A DNA stretch of 46,242 bases, taken from positions 1-46,242 of the forward strand of contig NZ_MZMV01000053.1 in assembly GCF_002210435.1 (NCBI RefSeq), in the 5' to 3' direction. The DNA is from Micromonospora wenchangensis. Lineage in GTDB: Bacteria; Actinomycetota; Actinomycetes; Mycobacteriales; Micromonosporaceae. Below the pieces are notes generated by a model, which had not been told where the DNA came from, ran no database searches, and saw only the letters and a list, made by a program, of their open reading frames with translations. A program made the translations under genes and the position numbers. Of this stretch, positions 25,077-34,000 are shown one piece after another. Position 1 is the stretch's first letter. Each line of letters starts with the position of its first letter.

Positions 25077-27421
25077 GCCACCTGGTACCCCTGGGCGGCA
25101 CCGGCTGGTCGGTGTGGCGGGACGTGGTGCTGCGCAGCGCCGGCTTCCCCGCCGCCGGGCTCGACCGGTTCGCCGCCCCCGGCGCGGCCGCCGCCGCCGA
25201 CGGTGTGCTCGCCGGGGAGGTCCCGCCGGAGGTCTTCGGCAAGGTCCTCGGCGCGGCCTTCCTGGAGTCCTCGACGGCCGCCGGGGAGATCGCCGCCGAC
25301 CCGCTGCTGCGGGAGGCGATCACCTGGCAGAACCCGGACATGCTGGCGGCGTTGGACGGGCTGCTGCGCACCGACCCGGCGGTGCGCAACGTCCGCCGCC
25401 GCAAGCGCGAGTCGAGCCTGCTGCGCTACTGGCAGCGGTACTGCGGCAAGGCCGAGACGATCGGCTTCTTCGGCCCGGTCTGCTGGGGCGTGTTCGACCC
25501 CGCCCACCCGGGCGTCGAGCTGCGTCCCGGCCCGGCCCTGGTCACCCGCCGGCAGGTGTTCTTCGAGGCGTGGGCGCTGACCGAGTACGCCGACCGGCTC
25601 GCCGACGACCTCGCCGTACGCCGGTGGTGGGCCCCGATGCGGCAACCGCACCTGACCGTCGAGGACCGCCGGCTGCGCCGGCCCCTGCACCCGCCGATCG
25701 CGCTGACCGCCACCGAGGCCCGGCTGCTGGCCGACTGCGACGGCCGGACCCCCGCCGTCGAACTGGTCCGGCGGCTGCACGCCGACGGGCTGGTGCACCG
25801 CGTCGACGACGGCTACCTGCTGCTGGACCGGTGGGTCGAGCGGGGACACCTCTCCTGGGGGGCCAACCTGCCGGTCAGCCCGGACGCCGAACGGGTGCTC
25901 GCCGACCGGATCGCCGCGATCGGCGACGACACGGCCCGCGCCGGGGCCGCCGCCGGGTTCGACCGGCTGCGGACCGCCCGCGACGAGGTCGCCGCCGCCG
26001 CCGGTGACCCGGACCGGCTCGCCGCCGCGCTGGCCGCCCTCAACGCCGAGTTCACCGCCGTCACCGGCCGGCCCGCCACCCGCCACCGTGGCCAGATGTA
26101 CGCCGGCCGCACGGTCTGCTACGAGGACTCCGCCCGGGACCTGGAGTTCCGCCTCGGCGCGCCGGTCCTCGACGCGCTGGCCGCCCCGCTGGCGGTGGTG
26201 TTGCAGGCCGCCCGCTGGCTGACCACCGAGATCGGCGTCGGGGTCACCGCCCTGCTGGCCGAACTGCACGACGAACTGGCCGCCGACGGGCCGGTCCGGC
26301 TGGCCGACATCTGGTCGCTGGCCCAGGGCACGCTTGTCGCCCCGCACGGGCCGGTCGCCACCGCGGGGGCCGAACTCACCGAGCGGTGGGCGCGGCTGTT
26401 CGGCCTGCGGGACCTGCCGGCCGACTGCGTCGAGCTGCGGCTGTCCGCCGCCGACCTGGCCGGGCAGGTGCACACCGTCTTCCCCGCCGACCGGCCCGGC
26501 TGGCCGTCGGCCCGGCTGCACAACCCCGACGTGCAGATCGCCGCCGCCTCCCCGCAGGCGCTCGCGCGGGGGGAGTTCCTGCTGGTCCTCGGCGAGCTGC
26601 ACCCGGCCGCGATCGCGTTCGACAGCGCGGTGCTCAGCATGTTCCACCCCGACCCGGCGGCGCTGCGGGCGGACTTCGACACCGACCTCGGCCCGACCCG
26701 GCTGCGGGTGCTGTGGCCGGAGAGCTTCCCCCGGCGGGCCACCCGCACCACCTACGGACTGCCCGCGCCCACCGACCGTGAGCTGGGCATCGACACCGCG
26801 CAGGGGGCGGATGTCGACCGGCTGGTGGCGTCCACCGCCGTCACCGTCGGCTACGACGGCGACGAGCTGGTCGCGGTCTTCCCCGACGGTGCCCGCTGGC
26901 CACTGGTGGAGGTCTTCGCCCAGGTCCTCGGCGCGCTGATGCTGGACGCGTTCAAGCTGCTCGACCCGGCCCCGCACACGCCCCGGATCATCATCGACCG
27001 GCTGGTGGTGGCCCGCCGCACCTGGCGGACCACGGTGGGGTCCAGCGGCCTGGCCGGGCACCCCGACGAGACGGCCCGCTACCTCGCGGTGCGCCGCTTC
27101 CGGGCCGAAGCCGACCTGCCCGAGCGGGTGTTCGTCAAGGTCGGCACCGAGGTCAAGCCCTGCTACGTCGACCTGACCGGCCCGCTGTACGCCCAGTCGC
27201 TGTGCGCCATGGTCGACGCCGCCGCCCGGACCGGCCCGGACGTCCCGCTGGTCGTCACCGAGCTGCTGCCCACCCCGGCCGACACCTGGGTGCCCGACGC
27301 GGCGGGTCGGGGCCACGTCAGCGAACTGCGCCTGCTGATCACCGACCCGGCCACCTATCCGGGCGTCGAACCCGCCAGCCACCGGGGAGCCGACCCCGCC
27401 ACCGTACGGGGAGTGCAGTGA
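25073..27421 (+). CDS. Stand-alone LanB-like (glutamylation-type) protein
   Basis: A 782-residue protein made only of a LanB N-terminal domain. It is a clear paralogue of the domain encoded just upstream: both begin with VPLG-TGWSVWRD, share the phrases DPLLREA-TWQN, RYWQRY-GK-ET-GFFGP, GQMYAGRT-CYED (Arg346) and VKPCYVDL, and align over their whole length. There is no elimination domain, and no LanC or precursor peptide gene nearby. In PEARL systems, similar truncated LanBs transfer amino acids from tRNA to a peptide; here an NRPS-bound acceptor seems more likely. ATG 25073 overlaps the preceding stop (ATGA). Confidence 0.85.
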   Translation: MSHLVPLGGTGWSVWRDVVLRSAGFPAAGLDRFAAPGAAAAADGVLAGEVPPEVFGKVLGAAFLESSTAAGEIAADPLLREAITWQNPDMLAALDGLLRTDPAVRNVRRRKRESSLLRYWQRYCGKAETIGFFGPVCWGVFDPAHPGVELRPGPALVTRRQVFFEAWALTEYADRLADDLAVRRWWAPMRQPHLTVEDRRLRRPLHPPIALTATEARLLADCDGRTPAVELVRRLHADGLVHRVDDGYLLLDRWVERGHLSWGANLPVSPDAERVLADRIAAIGDDTARAGAAAGFDRLRTARDEVAAAAGDPDRLAAALAALNAEFTAVTGRPATRHRGQMYAGRTVCYEDSARDLEFRLGAPVLDALAAPLAVVLQAARWLTTEIGVGVTALLAELHDELAADGPVRLADIWSLAQGTLVAPHGPVATAGAELTERWARLFGLRDLPADCVELRLSAADLAGQVHTVFPADRPGWPSARLHNPDVQIAAASPQALARGEFLLVLGELHPAAIAFDSAVLSMFHPDPAALRADFDTDLGPTRLRVLWPESFPRRATRTTYGLPAPTDRELGIDTAQGADVDRLVASTAVTVGYDGDELVAVFPDGARWPLVEVFAQVLGALMLDAFKLLDPAPHTPRIIIDRLVVARRTWRTTVGSSGLAGHPDETARYLAVRRFRAEADLPERVFVKVGTEVKPCYVDLTGPLYAQSLCAMVDAAARTGPDVPLVVTELLPTPADTWVPDAAGRGHVSELRLLITDPATYPGVEPASHRGADPATVRGVQ

Positions 27422-30400
27422 CCGACATCCTGACCGTCAGCGCCGTCGCCGGGCAGGCACTGCCCTGGCCGGACGGCACGCTCGCCGACCTGATCGTCGA
27501 CCGGGCGGCCCGCTGCCCGGACGCGGTGGCGGTGCGCCAGTGGGACGACCGGCTCACCTACCGGGAGCTGGTCGGCCGGGCGGCCGGCCTGGCCGCCGCG
27601 CTGCGGGCCCGCGGGGTGGGCCGGCAGACCCGGGTGGGCATCTGCGCCCACCGCCGCCCCGACCTCGTGGTCGACGTCCTCGGCGTGCTGCTCGCCGGGG
27701 GCTGCTACGTGCCGCTGGAGCCCGGTGGCCCCCGGCAGCGGCTGCGGGAGATCGCCGCCGACGCCGGGGTGACGGTCGTGGTCGGCGACGCGGCGGCAGT
27801 CGAGTTCGCCGACACCCCCGGCGTCGAGGTGGTCACCGCCACCGGCCCGGCCCCGCTGGCGCCCTGCCCGGCGCGGGCCGGCGACCCGGCGTACGTGCTG
27901 TTCACCTCGGGCTCCACCGGACGGCCCAAGGGGGTGCTGACCACCCACCGCAACGTGGTGGAGTTCGTCACCGGCTGCGCCGCGCTCAGCGACGCCGACG
28001 CCGGGGTCCGCAGCCTCGGCATCGCCTCGCTCGGCTTCGACGCGGCCAGCATCGACCTGTTCGTCCCGCTGCTGCTCGGCGGCAGCGTGCAACTGCTCGG
28101 CGGCGACGACCGCTCCGATGCGGACCGGCTGGCCCGGTTCATCGTCGCCCACGACGTGAACTGGGGTTTCATCACCCCGACCGTGCTGTCCATGCTGGAC
28201 CCGGCCCGGGTGCCCGGCTGGCGCACGGTGCTCTGCGGCGGCGAGGCCGTCCCCGCCGACCTGGTCGCCCGCTGGGCGCCGGGACGACGGCTGCTCAACG
28301 GCTACGGCCCCACCGAGACCACCGTGCTGGCGGTCAGCGGCGACCTGACCGCCGCCGACACCGACCCGGTGCCGATCGGGCTGCCCCTGCCCAACCACCG
28401 CGCGTACGTGGTGGACGAGGCGCTGCGGGCGGTGCCGCCGGGGCAGACCGGTGAGCTGCTGATCGGCGGGCCGGGGCTGGCCGACGGCTACCTCAACCGG
28501 CCCGGCCTGACCGCCGACCGGTTCGTCCCCGACCCGTTCTCCGGGCTGCCCGGCGAGCGGCTCTACCGCACCGGCGACCTCGTCCGGCAGGCCGACGACG
28601 GGCGGATCGTCTACCTCGGCCGGGCCGACCGGCAGGTCAAGATCCGGGGCCAGCGGATCGAACTGGGCGAGGTGGAGGCCGGGCTGGCCGCCGTGCCCGG
28701 CGTCGACCGGGTGGCCGTGGAGGCGGTGCCCGGCCCGGCCGGGACCGAACTGGTCGCCTTCCTCACCCCGGCCACCGCGCCCGACGACGACGCCGTCCGG
28801 GCGTACGCCGGGGGGCGGTTGACCGCCGCGATGCTGCCGGCGCGGCTGCTGCGCCGCGACGACCTGCCGGTCAGCGCCACCACCGGCAAGCTGGACCGGC
28901 CGGCGCTGCGCGCGCTGGCCGACGCCGCCCTGACCGCCGCCCGCGCCGACGGGCCGACCGACGAGCCGACCGACCCGGTCGAGCGGGCCGTGCGACGGGC
29001 CTGGACCCGGCTGCTCGGCGCGGCGCCCACCCCGGACACCGACTTCCTCGTCGCCGGCGGCAACTCCATCGCCGCGATGCGGCTGGTCGCCGCGCTCCGC
29101 GCCGAACTGGGCCGGCACGTCGACACCCGGGACGTGCTGGCCGGGCGTACCCCGGCCGCGCTGGCCGCCCGGCTGCGGGCCGCCGCGCCCGCCGACGCCG
29201 ACGGGCTGACCACCGGCAACCCGCCGACGCTGTCCCCGCCGCAGCGCCGGCTGTGGTTCGTCGACCAGCTCGCCCCCTCCAGCGCCCCCTACAACATCGC
29301 CGTCGCGCACCGGCTGCGCGGCCCGCTTCACACCGGGGCGCTCGGCGCGGCGCTGCGGGCCGTGGCCACCCGGCACGACGTGTTGCGCTGGCGCATCCCG
29401 CAGACCGCCGGGGTGCCCTACGCGGTGTGCGAGGAACCGACCGACGTGGCGGTGCCGGTGGTCGACCTGACCGGCCGCGTCGACGCCGAGGCCGAACTGG
29501 CCGGGATGCTCGCCGCCGGTGCCGCGCACGCGTTCGACCTGGCCACCGGCCCACCCTGGCAGGTGACCGTCTACCGGCTCGGCCCCGACGAGCACGTGCT
29601 GGCGATGACCATGCACCACGCGGTCTTCGACGGCTGGTCCGAGGCGGTCCTCTACGCCGACCTGGCCACCGGGTACGCGCACGCCGTCGCCGGCACGTCG
29701 CCGGCCCTGCCGCCGCTCACCGCCTCGTACGCCGACTACGCGGTGTGGCGCGACGAGCGGGACCGCCGGCAGGGCCCCGCCGACCTCACCTGGTGGGCGG
29801 AGCACCTGCGGGGCGTGCCGACCGTGCTGGACCTGCCCCGCGACCGTCCCCGCCCGGCCGTGCAGACGTACGCGGGCGCGGAGGCGGCGGTGACGCTGAC
29901 CGCCACCGCCGACCGGGCGGTGCGGGACCTGGCCGAGCGGCGCGGCAGCACCGTCGCGGCGGTGCTGCTGGCCGGGTTCGCCGAGCTGCTGCGCCGGCTC
30001 ACCGGCGGCGACGACCACGTGGTCGGTGCGATCGTCGCCGACCGCCGGCTGGCCGCCTTCGACGACGTGGTCGGCTTCTTCATCGACACCGTGCCGGTGC
30101 GGCTGCGCACCGGCCCCGACGGCACGGCCGGCGGCACCGGCGGGGTCGGGTTCGCCGAACTGGTCGACAGGTGCGCCGCCGAACTGCACGAGGCGACCGC
30201 CCACCCGGGCGCGCCGCTGGAGAAGCTCGTCGAGACCCTCGGCGTGGGCCGGGACACCTCCCGGGCACCGCTGGTGCAGGTGCTGTTCAACGTGCTCAAC
30301 TTCACCGCGCCCCGGCTGACGCTGACCGGGCTGACCGCCGAGGCGCTGCCGGTGCCCAAGCCCGGCTCCCCGTTCGACGTCACCGTCTACGTGGTGCAGC

Positions 30401-30963
30401 GCGACGGCCGGTGCGGGGTGGACGTGGTCTACAACCCGGACCTGTTCGACGCCGACCGGATCGACGCGCTCCTGGCCGACCTCGCCGACCTGGTCGGCGC
30501 GCTCGCCGCCGACCCCGACACCCCGGCCGACGCGGTCGCCGTGGCACTGCCCCGGCCGACCGTACGGGTGGCGGCGCTGGGTGCGATGACCGTGGCCGCC
30601 GCCGCACCGGCCCCGGTCGCGCCGGTGCCGACCGGGCCGGACGAGCTGACCGAGACCGAGGAGCTGATCGCCGGCATCTGGCGGCAGGTGCTGGAACGCG
30701 ACCGGGTCGGGGTCGCCGACAACTTCTTCGACATCGGCGGGCACTCGCTGGCCTTGGCGGCGGTGCACGCCCGGCTCACCGCCGCGACCGGCCGGTCGAT
30801 CACCATGCTCGACCTGTTCCGGCACCCCACCGTCCGGGCGCTCGCCGCCAGCCTCGACGGGGCCGCCGACCGACCCGAGTTGGCCCGCGCCGCGTTGCGT
30901 GCCGCCGCCCGGCGCGGCCGGACCCGTCGTACCCCGCCACCCCGCCGACCGCACCAACCGTGA
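27418..30963 (+). CDS. NRPS, A-PCP-C-PCP
   Basis: A 1,181-residue synthetase. The A domain (about 20-500) has YVLFTSGSTGRPKG near 159-172 and ends with TGKLD. PCP1 carries Ser550 (AGGNS), the C domain (about 595-1030) has an intact HHAVFDG at 733-739, and PCP2 carries Ser1110 (DIGGHS). The second carrier has no adenylation domain in cis, so its cargo must come from elsewhere. The A-domain pocket, read as DAIFLGGVLK, suggests a hydrophobic aliphatic residue at low confidence. GTG 27418 overlaps the preceding stop (GTGA). The C-terminal 40 residues are Arg/Pro-rich and may be a docking tail. Confidence 0.92.
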   Translation: MTDILTVSAVAGQALPWPDGTLADLIVDRAARCPDAVAVRQWDDRLTYRELVGRAAGLAAALRARGVGRQTRVGICAHRRPDLVVDVLGVLLAGGCYVPLEPGGPRQRLREIAADAGVTVVVGDAAAVEFADTPGVEVVTATGPAPLAPCPARAGDPAYVLFTSGSTGRPKGVLTTHRNVVEFVTGCAALSDADAGVRSLGIASLGFDAASIDLFVPLLLGGSVQLLGGDDRSDADRLARFIVAHDVNWGFITPTVLSMLDPARVPGWRTVLCGGEAVPADLVARWAPGRRLLNGYGPTETTVLAVSGDLTAADTDPVPIGLPLPNHRAYVVDEALRAVPPGQTGELLIGGPGLADGYLNRPGLTADRFVPDPFSGLPGERLYRTGDLVRQADDGRIVYLGRADRQVKIRGQRIELGEVEAGLAAVPGVDRVAVEAVPGPAGTELVAFLTPATAPDDDAVRAYAGGRLTAAMLPARLLRRDDLPVSATTGKLDRPALRALADAALTAARADGPTDEPTDPVERAVRRAWTRLLGAAPTPDTDFLVAGGNSIAAMRLVAALRAELGRHVDTRDVLAGRTPAALAARLRAAAPADADGLTTGNPPTLSPPQRRLWFVDQLAPSSAPYNIAVAHRLRGPLHTGALGAALRAVATRHDVLRWRIPQTAGVPYAVCEEPTDVAVPVVDLTGRVDAEAELAGMLAAGAAHAFDLATGPPWQVTVYRLGPDEHVLAMTMHHAVFDGWSEAVLYADLATGYAHAVAGTSPALPPLTASYADYAVWRDERDRRQGPADLTWWAEHLRGVPTVLDLPRDRPRPAVQTYAGAEAAVTLTATADRAVRDLAERRGSTVAAVLLAGFAELLRRLTGGDDHVVGAIVADRRLAAFDDVVGFFIDTVPVRLRTGPDGTAGGTGGVGFAELVDRCAAELHEATAHPGAPLEKLVETLGVGRDTSRAPLVQVLFNVLNFTAPRLTLTGLTAEALPVPKPGSPFDVTVYVVQRDGRCGVDVVYNPDLFDADRIDALLADLADLVGALAADPDTPADAVAVALPRPTVRVAALGAMTVAAAAPAPVAPVPTGPDELTETEELIAGIWRQVLERDRVGVADNFFDIGGHSLALAAVHARLTAATGRSITMLDLFRHPTVRALAASLDGAADRPELARAALRAAARRGRTRRTPPPRRPHQP

Positions 30964-31019
30964 CGACGCCTCCCTCCCCACCGCCCGCGGGCGGCACCTC
31001 GCGACAAAGGACAACCCCG

Positions 31020-34000
31020 ATGCAGAACGAGATCGCCACCGCGCCGCCCACCGACGACGGCATCGAACCCATCGCCATCGTCGGGCTCGCCGCCCGGCTG
31101 CCCGGCGCCGCCGACGTCGACGAGTTCTGGCGCAACCTGGTCGACGGCGTCGAGTCGGTCACCGAGCTGAGCCGTGACGAGCAGCTCGCCCGGGGCGCGA
31201 CCGCCGAGGAGGTCGACGACCCGGGCTGGGTGAACCGGGCCCCGCTGATCGACGGGTACGACACCTTCGACGCCGGGCTGTTCGGGATGACCAGCCGCGA
31301 GGCCGAGATGACCGACCCGCAGCACCGGCTGTTCCTGGAGAGCTGCTACACGGCGTTGCAGGACGCCGGCTACGACCCGGCCCGCTACCCCGGGGCGGTC
31401 GGCGTGTACGCCGGCACCGGCGGCAACACCTACCTGCACCGGTACGTGCTGCGCAACAAGCGCGTCGGCGGCAACCCGCACGGCGCGGTGTCGCTGGCCA
31501 CCGGCAACTCGCCCAACTACGTGGCGACCAACGTGTCGTACCGGCTGGACCTGCGCGGGCCGAGCCTGACCGTGCACACCGCCTGCTCCACCTCGCTCGT
31601 CGCCTTCCACCTGGCCTGCGAGGCGCTGCGCAACCACGAGTGCGACATGGCGTTGGCCGGCGGGGTCAACGTGGAGCTGCCGCACGTCGGCTACCTGGGC
31701 ATGGACGGCTTCACCTCGCCCGACGGCAGGTGCCGGCCGTTCGACGCCGGGGCCAACGGCACGGTCTGGGGCAGCGGCGTCGGCGTGACCCTGCTCAAGC
31801 GGCTGTCCGACGCGGTCGCCGACGGCGACACGATCCGCGCGGTGGTGCTGGGCAACGCGATCAACAACGACGGCGCGGGGAAGGTCGGCTTCACCGCCCC
31901 CAGCGTCGACGGGCAGGTCGAGGCGATCGCCCAGGCGGTAGGGATGGCCGGGATCGACCCGCGCAGCATCAGCTACGTCGAGGCGCACGGCACCGGCACC
32001 GCACTGGGCGACCCGATCGAGGTGGCCGCCCTGTCGGCGGTGTTCACCCGGGACACCGACGAGCGGGGCTGGTGCGGCATCGGCTCGGTGAAGTCCAACA
32101 TCGGGCACCTGAGCCAGCCGTCCGGCATCGTCAGCGTGATCAAGACGGTGCTGGCGATGGAGCACGGGCTGATCCCCCCGACGATCAACTACGAGACCCC
32201 CAACCCGGGCATCGACTTCGCCGACACCCCGTTCTACGTGGCGAACACCCTGACCAAGTGGGACACCGACGGCGGGCCGCGCCGGGCCGGGGTCAGCTCG
32301 TTCGGCATCGGCGGCACCAACGCGCACGTGGTGCTCGAGGAGGCCCCGGCCGCCGACCGCGCGGACCGGCGGGTCCGCCCGGCGCACCTGCTGACGGTGT
32401 CGGCGAAGACCGCGTCGGCGCTGGACAGCGCCGTCACCCGGCTCGCCGACCACCTGGCGGCCGCCACCGACGGCGGGCCGGAACTGCTCGCCGACGTGGC
32501 GCACACGCTGCGGGTGGGCCGGCAGGAGTACCCGCACCGGGTGGCCGTGGTCGCCACCGACCTGGCCGAGGCGGTGACCGCGCTGCGCACCCCGCGCCGC
32601 CGTCAGTCCGGGGTGGTCGACGCCGCCGCGCCGCGCACCGCGTTCCTCTTCTCCGGCCAGGGCGCCCAGTACGCCGGGATGGGCGCGCAGCTCTACGCCG
32701 AGGAGCCGGCCTTCGCCGCCACCGTCGACGAGTGCGCCGCGCTGCTCCGGCCCGAGCTGGGCCTGGACCTGCGGGACCTGATCCTGGGCCGGGACCCGCA
32801 GGCGGCGGAGAAGCTCACCGAGACCCGCTACACCCAGCCGGCCCTGTTCGTCGTCGAGTACGCCCTGGCGCTGCACTGGCAGCGGGCCGGCGTACGCCCG
32901 GCGGCGATGATCGGCCACTCGATCGGCGAGTACGTCGCCGCCACCGTCGCCGGGGTGCTGACCCTGCCCGACGCGCTGCGCGTGGTCGCCGCCCGGGGCC
33001 GGCTGATGCAGTCGCTGCCGGCGGGGGCGATGCTGGCCGTGTCGCTCGACGAGACGCAGGTCGCCGCCCGGCTGCCCGAGGGGCTGTCCATCGCCACCGT
33101 CAACGGGCCCGGCACCTGCGTGGTGGCCGGCGAGAGCGAGGCCGTCGCCGCGTTCGCCGACAGCCTCGGCGGCAAGAAGAGCAAGCCGCTGCGCACCTCG
33201 CACGCGTTCCACTCGCCGATGATGGACCCGATCCTGGCCGAGTTCACCGCGCTGATGGCGACGGTGCCGCTGCACGCCCCGACCATCCCGTTCCTGTCCA
33301 ACGTGACGGGCACCTGGATCACCGCCGAACAGGCCACCGACCCGGCGTACTGGGCGGCGCACCTGCGCCAACCGGTGCGGTTCGGTGACTGCGTGGCGAC
33401 CCTGCTCGGCGCGGGCACCTGGGCGCTGCTGGAGTGCGGTCCGGGCCGGCAGTTGGCCAACCTGGCCCGGATGCAGGTCGCCAAGGGCTCCCCGGCGCAG
33501 CGGGCACTGACCCCGCTGGGCAGCCTGCCCGGACCGGGTGAGCCCACCGGCGACCTGGCCACCCTGCTCACCAGCGCCGCCGCCCTGTGGTGCGCCGGGA
33601 CCGGGGTGCGGCTCGACGCCGACCCGGCCGCCCGGCGGGTGCCGCTGCCGACGTACCCGTTCGAGCGGCTGCGCTACTGGGCCGATCCGGACCCGGTGGC
33701 CGCGGTGCCCGACGCCCCGGTCGACGCCGGCCCGCAGCCGCTGCAACGGTGGTTCGCGGTGCCGGTGTGGCGGCAGGCCGCCGCCGACCCGGCGACCGTG
33801 CCCGGCGGCCGCTGCCTGGTGCTCGCCGCCGGTCCGCGCGCCGAGGCGCTGGTCGACGCGCTGCGGGCCGCCGGCGACGACCCGGTCGTGGTACGCCCCG
33901 GCACGGCGTTCGCGGCGACCGACGACGGGTACCGGCTGCGCCCCGGCCACCGGGAGGACCACGACGCGCTGGTCGCGGCGTTGACCGCGGGCGGGGTGCC

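Noticed and set aside
21912..27421. A lanthipeptide or thiopeptide cluster, suggested by the LanB homologues
   Set aside because: There is no elimination domain, LanC, cyclodehydratase or precursor peptide in the window, and the pair is embedded in an NRPS-PKS operon.
29253..31019. Extension of the PKS frame far upstream of ATG 31020
   Set aside because: The added part lies out of frame over the preceding NRPS gene and is Arg/Pro-rich without homology. ATG 31020 has a good ribosome site and starts just ahead of the KS.
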